DNA of 64,000 bases, taken from CBDCUI01 sp965223115. GTDB taxonomy: Bacteria > Pseudomonadota > Gammaproteobacteria > UBA4575. The notes beneath the pieces are model-generated. The model saw nothing but the letters and a program-made list of their open reading frames with translations. It made no database searches and was not told the origin of the DNA. Below, piece by piece: positions 15,255 through 23,776 of this stretch. Position 1 is the stretch's first letter. Each line of letters begins with the position of its first letter. The stretch is from NCBI GenBank assembly GCA_965223115.1, contig OZ244982.1, positions 2,232,001 to 2,296,000 of the forward strand, written 5' to 3'. A program made the translations under genes and the position numbers.

Positions 15255-16541
15255 CTAAGCTGCAGCAATAGCTTGTTCTAGGTCCGCAATAATATCAGCA
15301 ACATCTTCTAAGCCAATGGAAAGTCGAACTACATCTGGACCCGCGCCTGCAGAGATTTGTTGTTCTTCCGTTAACTGTCGATGCGTTGTGGAGGCAGGGT
15401 GAATAATCAGAGAGCGTGTATCACCTATGTTCGCTAAATGTGATAGTAATTTACAGTTACTTACGATTCCCAAGCCCATATCGTAACCGCCTTTAACGCC
15501 AAAGGTAAATACAGATCCCGCACCATCAGGACAATATTTTTGTGCAAGTGAATAAAATTCATTATCTTCTAACCCAGCATATGAAACCCAGGTAACTTGT
15601 TCATTAGCTTGTAACCACTTTGCAACTTCTAGTGCATTGTCCGCATGCTTTTGCATGCGTAATGGCAAGGTTTCTGCTCCTGTTAGTGAAAGATACGCAT
15701 TCATTGGTGACATGCTTGGACCTAAATCACGTAGACCTACTGCATGACAAAACATCGTATAGGCCATATTGCCAAATGTTTCATAAAATTTTAGTCCGTG
15801 GTATGCGCCACAACTTTCTACAAGATCTGGATATTTATCATTTTGTGACCAATCAAAGTTTCCACTATCAACAACTGCACCACCCATTGCATTTCCATGA
15901 CCGGAAATAAATTTCGTGGTGGAGTGCACTATAATGTCTGCCCCATATTCAATAGGTTTACACAAAGCTGGGGATGGTAAAGTGTTATCAACAATACAAG
16001 GAATGCCAGCATCATGCGCAATAGATGCTATTGCTTCTATATCACATACAACTCCACCAGGATTGGCCAAGCTTTCTGTAAATACAGCCTTTGTTTTTTC
16101 GTTAATCGCATTACGAAAATTTTCTGGATTAATAGGGTCAACAAAATTTACCTTCCAGCCAAACTTTTTAAAACTGTGCCCAAACTGAGTGATTGATCCG
16201 CCATAAAGTTTATTTGAAGCAACAAATTCATCGCCGCTTTTCATGAGTGCAAACAATGCTAACAACTGCGCAGAGTGTCCAGACGCTGTACATGTCGCTC
16301 CTACACCACCCTCTAAACTCGCAACTCTTTCCTGAAATACACTAACCGTTGGATTTGTGAGTCGCGAATAAATAAAACCTGCTTGCTCTAATCCAAATAA
16401 TGCAGCAGCGTGGTCCGCATCATTAAATACAAATGCTGTTGATTGATGTATTGGTGTTCCACGAGCACCAGTTGTTGGATCAGGTGCAGCACCGGCATGA
16501 ATTGCTCGTGTTGCAAATCCATGTTGAGAATCATTACTCAC
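15255..16541 (-). CDS. metY: O-acetylhomoserine (thiol)-lyase / sulfhydrylase
   Basis: PLP enzyme making homocysteine from O-acetyl- or O-succinyl-homoserine and sulfide. The 428-residue length fits MetY. Family marks are FATRAIHAG near the start, FIYSRLTNPTVSVFQERVASLEGG near 55-79, and the PLP lysine in HSTTKFISGHGN near 210. The GTG start is preceded by GGAG at 5-base spacing; the overlapping ATG runs straight into a stop. Cystathionine gamma-synthase family relatives are the main alternative, but the length and the N-terminal HxGAxPDPTTGA pattern favour MetY. Confidence 0.92.
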   Translation of the reverse strand: MSNDSQHGFATRAIHAGAAPDPTTGARGTPIHQSTAFVFNDADHAAALFGLEQAGFIYSRLTNPTVSVFQERVASLEGGVGATCTASGHSAQLLALFALMKSGDEFVASNKLYGGSITQFGHSFKKFGWKVNFVDPINPENFRNAINEKTKAVFTESLANPGGVVCDIEAIASIAHDAGIPCIVDNTLPSPALCKPIEYGADIIVHSTTKFISGHGNAMGGAVVDSGNFDWSQNDKYPDLVESCGAYHGLKFYETFGNMAYTMFCHAVGLRDLGPSMSPMNAYLSLTGAETLPLRMQKHADNALEVAKWLQANEQVTWVSYAGLEDNEFYSLAQKYCPDGAGSVFTFGVKGGYDMGLGIVSNCKLLSHLANIGDTRSLIIHPASTTHRQLTEEQQISAGAGPDVVRLSIGLEDVADIIADLEQAIAAA

Positions 16542-16959
16542 ATTTTCTCCTTTATTTATTTTTACAGTTGCTTTGCATTAAAAATTATTCATTTACATAA
16601 GCCTAGATAAGGCCCACTAAATGGTAACAGAAGTCTTATTCCTTACCACCCGACCAATTCGGTTATTTTTCGGTTATTAAGGTTAAATTTATTCATTTTA
16701 AGCCGAATTACTATGTCGAGACTTGAAATTTACTCGTGGAATGGAGGCAATATATAGATTGCATAAAAAGTGACTATTTTGTTCTTATCTGCCCCATTTT
16801 GCTCAAGATGATAGATACAAAATGACAACACAAATACCGCTTAACTAGGATTACAGACCGAATAAATTTAGATGCTAACAAAATACTGGTAATTTCAAGA
16901 ATTGGTCTAATTTATGCAGGAAAACCTATACCTACCCAGTAAATACAGGGAGTAACAAT
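16542..16959. other. 418-base divergent intergenic region upstream of metY
   Basis: No gene seen. It must hold the metY promoter (minus) and that of the 114-aa gene (plus). The octamer CGGTTATT occurs at 16660-16667 and again at 16671-16678, exactly 11 bases apart, about 120 bases before metY. GCCT-AGATA-AGGC and GCAAT/ATTGC hairpins are weak. I could not fit it to a SAM riboswitch. Confidence 0.45.
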
Positions 16960-17304
16960 ATGTTAAGGACCGCATCTTTAGTAGCAATTTTACTTACATG
17001 TTTGCAGGCTTCGGCGGCACAGCACCCTGAAATCACACGTTTTTGTATGTGGAAAGCCAATGCCGCTCGAGTTATTACTATGAACCGAGACATAGGCCTA
17101 AAGCAGGTAGACCTAATTAGTCATTATTTGGATCAGAATAGTAGCTATGAAGAACAAAAAATTGTATTAGCACTAATAGATAAAATATATGGGCCGTATG
17201 AGTTTGTTACTAACGATACCATTTTTTCTCAAGTGCAAAAAACCTGCATTAGAGATTTCTATATCAGCACTGGTAAAGAGTTTACATCTACTAAACAACA
17301 CTAA
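16960..17304 (+). CDS. Unknown secreted protein, 114 aa
   Basis: Signal peptide at about 1-19 (cut after ASA), then a small helical domain with two cysteines (in RFCMWK and KTCIRD) that could form a disulfide. GGGAG precedes the ATG. A strong terminator follows, so it is transcribed alone. I do not recognise the family. Confidence 0.7.
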   Translation: MLRTASLVAILLTCLQASAAQHPEITRFCMWKANAARVITMNRDIGLKQVDLISHYLDQNSSYEEQKIVLALIDKIYGPYEFVTNDTIFSQVQKTCIRDFYISTGKEFTSTKQH

Positions 17305-17356
17305 GTTACAACGACTTTCTCATAAGCAATAGTTAAATCACCTGTTAAGTGCACCA

Positions 17357-17391
17357 CAATTTACCTTATATTAAATAAGGTAAATTGTTTT
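17357..17391 (+). terminator. Strong terminator after the 114-aa secreted protein gene
   Basis: Perfect 13-bp stem CAATTTACCTTAT / ATAAGGTAAATTG with a 5-base loop ATTAA, followed by TTTTATT. Confidence 0.85.
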
Positions 17392-17523
17392 ATTAAAAAT
17401 TAATTTCCTGTCTCATCTATCTGACTTTAAAAAAATTTTGTAAAGTGACAAATATGTCTTTGTTATTAAATTCATTCTTATATTATAAGGTTCAAGAAAT
17501 TTCTTATAAAATAACGCCCTATA

Positions 17524-19623
17524 ATGAATGCTGTTACACACTCCAGTGCACCCACATTAGACAATGATGTAGATTTTACTTCTGCCCTTGTCAGTGTTGT
17601 ACAGCGAATTCAAAATGAAATTTTGATTTCAGTACAAAACGATGCTGCTACCATTTTACTTACTGGTCAATCAGGAAAAGGCAAATCAATTTTATTACGT
17701 ACTATTGGTACTAAGGTAGCTGCAAATGGTCGTTTAATATTTTTAAACGGTTCGGATTTATTTAAATATAATTCTGATGTTATAGATTCCAATATAAGAG
17801 AAATAGGTAGCAACCCAGAGAATGACTTTGCAACAATTAAAAACTTTATACAGGAATCAGCAAAGCTAGGTGAAGCACTTACTATTATAGTCGATAAAGG
17901 TGATTGCTTATCAACTGAAATATTAATAGATCTTTTTGACTTAATTAATGAAATCTCGCTAACCAATAAACACGTAAGCCTTATTTTAGGAGGACAGCCA
18001 AACCTCAAAGAAAGATTGAATAAAATTAAAAGTATCGATATACGTACCGTAGTACAGTGTTCATTAGATGATCTTAATGATAACGATATTCGACTTTTTT
18101 CTGCAAAAAAAAATTATCACATTAAACCAATAAATGGAGACTTACAATTTGATCATGAATCTTTACTTTTACTAACAGAACATACCAATGGAAACTTAAA
18201 ATGTTTAAATGTTCTATTAGAATGGTGTTCACTTGTTGCCAATGAGAATGAAACACATTTAATTAATTCAGAAATTGTAAAAACAGCTATAACAAAAGCA
18301 AAAAATACGGCAGAAAAAACTGGTATTTCTATCACTGACTGTTTCCCATTTTTAAAAGATGTGGAAAAAATTACCTCATATGACACGACGGATAATAAAA
18401 GACAAACTAGCAATTCATCTTTTGTCCAAACAGCAACTGCAATAAAAGCAACATCTATACCACTTCACGCCCCAGAGATTCCTGCTAACACGACAGATAA
18501 ATTAGGCCCAACATCAGATCAAAACAGTGATGCTATACCTACTCTTAGAACACCATCATTAAACACACCCGTAAAAAATAACAGATCTTCTATTACATTT
18601 AGATCATTTGCACCTTTAATAATTATTATTCTTTCAGCAATAATATTTTTTCAATTACAACCTTTTATTACAAGTGATGAGTCAAATAATAGTAGTCCAT
18701 CTTTAGATAATAATACCAGTAGCAATAACACACTAATTGAAGACACTGTTGATAATGAAGTTATTGATTTAAATTCACCACAAGCAGAAGCAATCACTAT
18801 AGAAAATAGCAAAGAAATAATATTTGACAGTCCTGCAGAAACTCTCAATAAAAACGATATTCATATCAAAGATAACAGCATTTCAGACAATGCTGAAGAA
18901 CAAAAAAATCTTATTACAAATGCATCACTTGACGGTACAGCACATGATCCACAAATTTTACATTTACTAAAGCTTGCCTCAGAACAGTTCACAACAAAAA
19001 ACTTAACCACCCCAGCAGGGAATAATGCACTAGAAACTTACCAGCTTATACTGGCTAAACATCCTCATCACACAAAAGCCAAACAAGGCATTATTGATAT
19101 TCACGATAGATATATTAGCTGGGCTAATTACTATAAAGCTAATAATGACATCAAACGTTCAGCATTTTTCTTAGCTAAGGCACAGAAAATCAACTTAAGT
19201 AGTATTAAACAAAAAGAAGAGCTTAACACTTTAGAGAAAATATCAGCGTATTCTGCACATGAATCTTCAACTGATGCTATAGATAAAAAACAAACTCCTA
19301 ATAAGCAAAAACCTAATTTGTTGATTGACAACTTGTTAATTAAAGCGAAACAACAATTAAAAAGTAAAAACTTAACCTCGCCACCAAATGACAATGCGTT
19401 TGAAACGTATATGCAAGTACTTAAATCGGAACCTGATAATGCTATAGCATTACATGGATTGTTTACGATTAAAAAAAGTTATATACATTGGGCAGAACAA
19501 GATTTAAAGAAAAATAATCGCCGCCGTGCGGCTTTATTTTACAAGAAGGCACTCGCCGTAGACCCTGGAGACATCCAGCTTGCACAAAGGTTAGAGGAGA
19601 TAGAATCATCAGAAAAACATTAG
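17524..19623 (+). CDS. ExeA/MshM-like ATPase fused through a membrane span to two TPR-like modules
   Basis: 699-residue protein. Residues 20-260 are an AAA domain with Walker A GQSGKGKS at 48-55 and the ExeA-like strand LILGGQPNL at 153-161. Walker B reads IIVDKGD (121-127): the catalytic Glu expected after the Asp is Lys, so hydrolysis may be lost. A low-complexity linker leads to one membrane helix at 362-378. The periplasmic or outer part holds two homologous repeats of about 90 residues (478-570 and 602-692) with the pattern KNLT(S/T)P...NA.ETY..(I/V)L...P. Architecture resembles proteins that couple an ATPase to cell-wall or pilus assembly, but the function is unknown. No clear ribosome site. 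Confidence 0.75.
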   Translation: MNAVTHSSAPTLDNDVDFTSALVSVVQRIQNEILISVQNDAATILLTGQSGKGKSILLRTIGTKVAANGRLIFLNGSDLFKYNSDVIDSNIREIGSNPENDFATIKNFIQESAKLGEALTIIVDKGDCLSTEILIDLFDLINEISLTNKHVSLILGGQPNLKERLNKIKSIDIRTVVQCSLDDLNDNDIRLFSAKKNYHIKPINGDLQFDHESLLLLTEHTNGNLKCLNVLLEWCSLVANENETHLINSEIVKTAITKAKNTAEKTGISITDCFPFLKDVEKITSYDTTDNKRQTSNSSFVQTATAIKATSIPLHAPEIPANTTDKLGPTSDQNSDAIPTLRTPSLNTPVKNNRSSITFRSFAPLIIIILSAIIFFQLQPFITSDESNNSSPSLDNNTSSNNTLIEDTVDNEVIDLNSPQAEAITIENSKEIIFDSPAETLNKNDIHIKDNSISDNAEEQKNLITNASLDGTAHDPQILHLLKLASEQFTTKNLTTPAGNNALETYQLILAKHPHHTKAKQGIIDIHDRYISWANYYKANNDIKRSAFFLAKAQKINLSSIKQKEELNTLEKISAYSAHESSTDAIDKKQTPNKQKPNLLIDNLLIKAKQQLKSKNLTSPPNDNAFETYMQVLKSEPDNAIALHGLFTIKKSYIHWAEQDLKKNNRRRAALFYKKALAVDPGDIQLAQRLEEIESSEKH

Positions 19624-19744
19624 AGTTTAAATTCTAACCATACGCTTAATACTCTTAACTATAATTAATGCTTTTACATGTTATAAAGATATTTCTAGCG
19701 GTTAGCGGCCTAGCAATCAAGATTGCTACAGATTGTTCTTGATC

Positions 19745-20215
19745 ATGCTTAACAAACGCATTGGCTCTCTGCTGTTATTAGAAGAAGTTTTTATTTTATT
19801 AAAAGAGTCATTGGAGCATTGTCCATTCGACCAAAACAATTGCAGCCCAACAAAAAAACATTTAGCACGCTTTAAACAGCTATTAGGTCTAGAATTTTCT
19901 TTTTGGCTTTCAGAAACAGGGTGTTTATTTTTTGCTGTACTAAAAGCATCTCAACGTCATCTAGATACAATACTCGATGATGCTACAAATAAACATCATA
20001 CTAAAAACATTTATGAAAATTTATTATCCTTAAGCCAACTGACTATGAGTATTGGCATGGACGCTGATCAAGCTACAGAATGCCTATTAAAACTAAATGA
20101 ATACACCTCATCTGATGAATACTTAATTAACGATTCCAAGCATGTAATCAATGCCGCATTGTCTCAACTTCAGTTTGATATATGTAACTTAATTTCAAGC
20201 CAACAATATGAATGA
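19745..20215 (+). CDS. Unknown 156-aa protein, second gene of the AAA-TPR locus
   Basis: Mostly helical, soluble, no signal peptide, three cysteines in the N-terminal half (HCPFDQNNCSP). An upstream TTG at 19733 would add four residues; the ATG at 19745 is preferred. It lies 121 bases after the AAA-TPR gene and overlaps the next gene by 8 bases. I do not recognise the family. Confidence 0.6.
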   Translation: MLNKRIGSLLLLEEVFILLKESLEHCPFDQNNCSPTKKHLARFKQLLGLEFSFWLSETGCLFFAVLKASQRHLDTILDDATNKHHTKNIYENLLSLSQLTMSIGMDADQATECLLKLNEYTSSDEYLINDSKHVINAALSQLQFDICNLISSQQYE

Positions 20216-20615
20216 CAAACAAAAAAATATTTTAGTCGTAATTCTAAATGATATACCTGAAATTGAATTTGACCGTAATAAAAAATTAACAAGTACTCAA
20301 AAAAATTCTCTACATTTAATGGATGAAAAATTAGATCTAGGCATTAACTTAAATGAAAAATTTTACCGTAACCCTACTTTGGAACAGAGAATAGAGTTTG
20401 TCGCTGCAAATCTATTTTCAGCATTATTAAACGATCAAGAAGGTATTGCTGCTGCAAGTTGTGCCTACATAGCTGTTTCATTACCAGAACTAAAACAAAT
20501 TAAAGCAGTAGAACAGAATAAAACAGTGTCAATTGAATTAATTTTTGACCGTGAATATCAAACAGAAATAAAAATGAATTTTCTACCTTTAGATAAAATC
20601 ACAAAACAACATTAA
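20208..20615 (+). CDS. Unknown 135-aa protein, third gene of the AAA-TPR locus
   Basis: Soluble cytoplasmic-looking protein with a hydrophobic segment (FVAANLFSALLNDQEGIAAASCAYIAVSLPEL) near 64-97 and a beta-rich end. Its start overlaps the preceding stop, so it is translationally coupled to the 156-aa gene. The family is not recognised. The AT-rich codon use matches the two upstream genes. Confidence 0.6.
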   Translation: MNDKQKNILVVILNDIPEIEFDRNKKLTSTQKNSLHLMDEKLDLGINLNEKFYRNPTLEQRIEFVAANLFSALLNDQEGIAAASCAYIAVSLPELKQIKAVEQNKTVSIELIFDREYQTEIKMNFLPLDKITKQH

Positions 20616-21137
20616 TTAAGCTGTGATTTCTAACGATAGTAAACAGATATACTAATTTCGTATCAATACTGCTACTCCTACAATCAGCACAAACAATGCA
20701 ATTAATAAGTTCATGGTCATAGCAGCAGGCAATAAAAAATGTAGGTATTTAGATGAACAAGATTCTATTTATTAACCAACTAGAGATCATGTTGAATTAG
20801 ACCGAATCGAATAGCCGGCCGATAGGCATCGATATTTCTCTAATCTTACTGCTTTGATCCCTAGCAATAAATAAAAGACAAAAATCATCAGTACAGTGTG
20901 CTCACTGATTGAACTGAGGAAAATACTTTTTGCAGATTTCAGATTTCGATTCAATTAAGCAAAAAAATTATAAAAAACAATAAGTTAGAATGCCTTGCCT
21001 ATTTGTTGCGGATTTACCACAAATCATCCAGTCTACCTTTTAAAATCATCAAGGAATTATGCTTTCATCGAAGATTTCCACACGTACATATATAGTGCTT
21101 TTGCAAAAAAGAAACACTATAAATTGTAGGTCATATT

Positions 21138-21155
21138 TGTTGTGTAAATACAACA
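21138..21155. promoter_or_regulatory. Inverted repeat TGTTGT-N6-ACAACA
   Basis: Perfect 6-bp arms around GTAAAT. It contains the word AAATACAAC (21146-21154), which recurs at 21200-21208 and inverted at 21213-21221, as expected for repeated binding of one regulator upstream of the porin. Confidence 0.45.
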
Positions 21156-21199
21156 CGAATTGCTTGACTTTCAGGGGTTTCAAAGGCAATCTGTAGCAC

Positions 21200-21221
21200 A
21201 AATACAACTCCTGTTGTATTT
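21200..21221. promoter_or_regulatory. Inverted repeat AAATACAAC-TCCT-GTTGTATTT
   Basis: Perfect 9-bp arms, 4-base centre, about 205 bases before the porin start. Shares its arm with the site at 21138-21155. It could be an operator pair or, as RNA, a hairpin. Confidence 0.5.
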
Positions 21222-21298
21222 ATCTTGAAATGTAGTTTTAGCCAGGAATGCCGAAATTACTTTCAGATTTAGATTAATCATGCAGAGGGAGGGAAGCC

Positions 21299-21344
21299 CC
21301 TATAGTTAGTTCTTAGGGATTGGCTACCAGGGTTATAACTAAGG
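21299..21344 (+). promoter_or_regulatory. Possible leader stem-loop of the porin mRNA
   Basis: CCT-A-TAGTTA pairs with TAACTA-AGG: nine pairs with one bulged A around a 26-base loop. If transcription starts upstream of this it would fold in the 5' leader. Confidence 0.3.
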
Positions 21345-21365
21345 CATGTGAAATCTTAACCTTAG

Positions 21366-21387
21366 GAAAATTACTCGAGTATTTTTC
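21366..21387. promoter_or_regulatory. 22-base palindrome just upstream of the porin ribosome site
   Basis: GAAAA, one mismatch, TACTCGAGTA, one mismatch, TTTTC: symmetrical except for a T-T pair. It is 39 bases before the porin ATG, suited to an operator or an mRNA hairpin. Confidence 0.4.
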
Positions 21388-21425
21388 TTTACTTATTAAA
21401 TTAGTTAACGAAGAGGAGTATCTTC

Positions 21426-22796
21426 ATGAAAACTAAACTTATCGTAACTGCTCTAGCACTGGCGGCGTTGCCTATGGCTTCGTTTGCTGGCGGTGTTGGT
21501 GGCGGTAACGCAAACTCAAACTGGACCATCTACGGGTGGCAGAACTGGTCGACAAACTTCCATTCTGCTGACGTGGCAAGTATTGATCCAGCAGACGGCG
21601 GTGATCGCGAGCGGGATTTCATTACCCTTGATGCAGAAGCCGCTAACATTGGTTTTGCCGCCAGCATCGATACCGGTGTATCGGTTGCAGGTACGGCCGT
21701 AAAAGCTAATTTCCAATGTGAGCAATTCACCTATTTCAACCGCAACAGTGACTTTGCTTTTAACGACTGGTGTAGTCGTAACAGTAAGTTAGGTCTTAGC
21801 GGTCCTTGGGGTGAAGTCATGTGGTCTGCATGGTTAACACCTTACAATGAAATCACCGCACAGTGGATTGATCCGTTCTATGATGCTGGCCTTCACACCC
21901 ACTCTACCCTCATGGGACTTTCTGGATTTGGTTCCTCCTATGGTAACGGTGGCTTTGACAGTGCATTTGGCCCTGGCATGGCCAACATCGGCTTCATGCG
22001 TCGTAAACCTGAAATGTTGCAATGGTTCTCACCCAACTGGAATGGCTTCCATGCACGTGTTGGCTGGTCAAACTCCAGCTCAGCAGGCTCTGGCACAGGT
22101 GAAGAGCTGCAGACAACAGACATCAATGGTGTTGTACAAGAGCATGACCCATCTATGCTATCTATTGGCTTGGCATATACCAAACCGATTGGTAATGATG
22201 AACTATGGTTAGGCTTTGGTTATCAACAACATGACGAGTGGGCTGCATTAGACTTTGAATGCTCGGATTCCGATGATGACACTTGGCGTATTGCTGCTCG
22301 TTACATTCACGACTGGGGCAATGGTCATTCCACCCGTCTGTCTCTTGCTTATGAAGAGATGTCTTGGGAGTGGGATGAGTGCGCAGATACAGGTGGTGGT
22401 GCTGGCCCACGTGGTGCTGGACCATTTACTCCTGGTGCAACTACCGATGGCAATATTGATGTCGAACGTGATGTATGGTTAGTATCTGGTAAGCATGACT
22501 TCCCAGGTCCGTTAGACTTCCGTTTCATGTATGCCGAAGCTGATGACTTTGATTGCAGCAACAACAGTGCGATTGCCGGTCAAAGCTGTGGTGGTATTGA
22601 TGAGTCAAGTTCTGGTGCAGAGCAGATCTCACTAGGCTTGTACTACACCATGCCAGCGGGTACCGAGCTACGTCTCGTATACGGTCAAGTGGATAATGAC
22701 CGCAACTCAGCGAACGACTGGGGCATCAACGCTGTAGGCGTGGTCCAAGGCGGCGAAGCTGAAAACTGGCAGATCGGTATGGTGCAGTGGTTCTAA
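21426..22796 (+). CDS. Major outer-membrane porin
   Basis: 456-residue exported beta-barrel. Signal peptide at 1-22 (MASFA cut). The mature part is rich in aromatic and acidic residues in alternating strands, and the C-terminus ends in Phe (IGMVQWF), the standard signal for outer-membrane assembly. Several cysteines (e.g. NFQCEQF, NDWCSR, LDFECSD, CGGIDE) may form loop disulfides. Codons are clearly more GC-rich than in neighbouring genes, consistent with high expression. Strong SD GAGGAG and a strong terminator also suggest an abundant protein. Likely general diffusion porin; specificity unknown. Confidence 0.85.
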   Translation: MKTKLIVTALALAALPMASFAGGVGGGNANSNWTIYGWQNWSTNFHSADVASIDPADGGDRERDFITLDAEAANIGFAASIDTGVSVAGTAVKANFQCEQFTYFNRNSDFAFNDWCSRNSKLGLSGPWGEVMWSAWLTPYNEITAQWIDPFYDAGLHTHSTLMGLSGFGSSYGNGGFDSAFGPGMANIGFMRRKPEMLQWFSPNWNGFHARVGWSNSSSAGSGTGEELQTTDINGVVQEHDPSMLSIGLAYTKPIGNDELWLGFGYQQHDEWAALDFECSDSDDDTWRIAARYIHDWGNGHSTRLSLAYEEMSWEWDECADTGGGAGPRGAGPFTPGATTDGNIDVERDVWLVSGKHDFPGPLDFRFMYAEADDFDCSNNSAIAGQSCGGIDESSSGAEQISLGLYYTMPAGTELRLVYGQVDNDRNSANDWGINAVGVVQGGEAENWQIGMVQWF

Positions 22797-22852
22797 GTCT
22801 ATGACTTAGTAATCTCGCATCTGGAAAAAGGATTTCCAAGCGATACGCTATG

Positions 22853-22881
22853 AAACAGGCGCCTTAGGCGCCTGTTTTTTT
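22853..22881 (+). terminator. Porin terminator
   Basis: Perfect 11-bp GC-rich stem AAACAGGCGCC / GGCGCCTGTTT with a TTA loop, running into a T tract. Confidence 0.95.
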
Positions 22882-22986
22882 GCCAGCACCTTTTTACCCT
22901 TTAATTATTACTGTAATGAACTTGTTGCAGTTACCTTAGGTCTTTACTTACACTTAGATAGTTTTAATAAAGACACAACATATATC

Positions 22987-23751
22987 ATGCTGACCAGATT
23001 CCTTTTCCTCTTAAGTTGCTCAATAGTTTATCTGCCAACCGCTCTTTATGCTGCCTGTAGTAAAGAGGATATCGAGTTTTATTTGGATAAGGGTTTTAGC
23101 CAAGAACAGATTACTCAACTCTGTGCTACTGGCGAATCCAGCGTACCTGATTACAAACCTTATCAGCAGCAGGTAATTATTTACACGGAAGAAGAATCTC
23201 CAGGTGTAAAAGGTGGTTTTACACGCGAGGAAAGAATCGCAATCAAAGACTTACAACAGGGTACGGATGTTTTGGGTATGACTGTAGACCAAGACAAAAT
23301 GCAATATACGGTTAGGGTATGTCTTGCTGTACAGGAAGGTAAAGAGTTTTCACAACGTTTTAAGGCGTGTCCAGAAGTATTTTATACCGTATTACGCTCG
23401 GGGCTAAAAGTTATTAACTCAGGAAAACAGTTCGGCTTTTTTGGTCAAAGCGCGATTGTTATTAAAGGAGTTATTAAAAGCGAACCTAAGCAAAATTTTG
23501 ATGATTATCCACCTCAATTTAGAAAACAACTAAAACGCAATTTTGATTGGAAAACAGACGGCGATACTACAAAAATTCCAGTTCGTGGCGACTACTCTGT
23601 TACTAAGCTCGTCAATGCACTAAATGCCATAGCAACGGAAGCTGACCCAAATGCGACTTTCGCACAAAACGATTCAGATGATGATGTTGCTATAAAAGAT
23701 GAAACCGATAAACCTAAAAAGAAGAAACGTTGGTGGAATCCATTCGATTAA
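22987..23751 (+). CDS. Unknown secreted protein, 254 aa, basic C-terminus
   Basis: Signal peptide at 1-22 (LYAA cut), then a short helix pair CSKEDIEFYLDKGFSQEQITQLC flanked by two cysteines. This recalls small helical motifs that follow signal peptides in other uncharacterised envelope proteins. The middle part is a mixed alpha/beta domain. The end is acidic then basic (KPKKKKRWWNPFD). Family and role are not recognised. It converges with gpmI. Confidence 0.65.
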   Translation: MLTRFLFLLSCSIVYLPTALYAACSKEDIEFYLDKGFSQEQITQLCATGESSVPDYKPYQQQVIIYTEEESPGVKGGFTREERIAIKDLQQGTDVLGMTVDQDKMQYTVRVCLAVQEGKEFSQRFKACPEVFYTVLRSGLKVINSGKQFGFFGQSAIVIKGVIKSEPKQNFDDYPPQFRKQLKRNFDWKTDGDTTKIPVRGDYSVTKLVNALNAIATEADPNATFAQNDSDDDVAIKDETDKPKKKKRWWNPFD

Positions 23752-23776
23752 ATTTTAATAACAATACTTTCTACTC

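Larger units (their letters stand above)
20616..21425. other. 810-base intergenic region upstream of the porin gene
   Basis: No convincing gene. The last 300 bases carry several inverted repeats (listed separately) and the porin ribosome site GAGGAG at 21413-21418. A possible 22-codon hydrophobic ORF lies on the minus strand at 20652-20720, without a ribosome site. The rest is AT-rich and featureless to me. Confidence 0.6.

Noticed and set aside
16542..16760. SAM riboswitch upstream of metY
   Set aside because: I looked for SAM-I and SAM-II conserved cores on the minus strand and could not fit the pairing.
21847..22212. 121-codon frame inside the porin gene
   Set aside because: Alternate-frame shadow of a GC-richer gene; the porin frame has signal peptide, strand pattern and terminal Phe.
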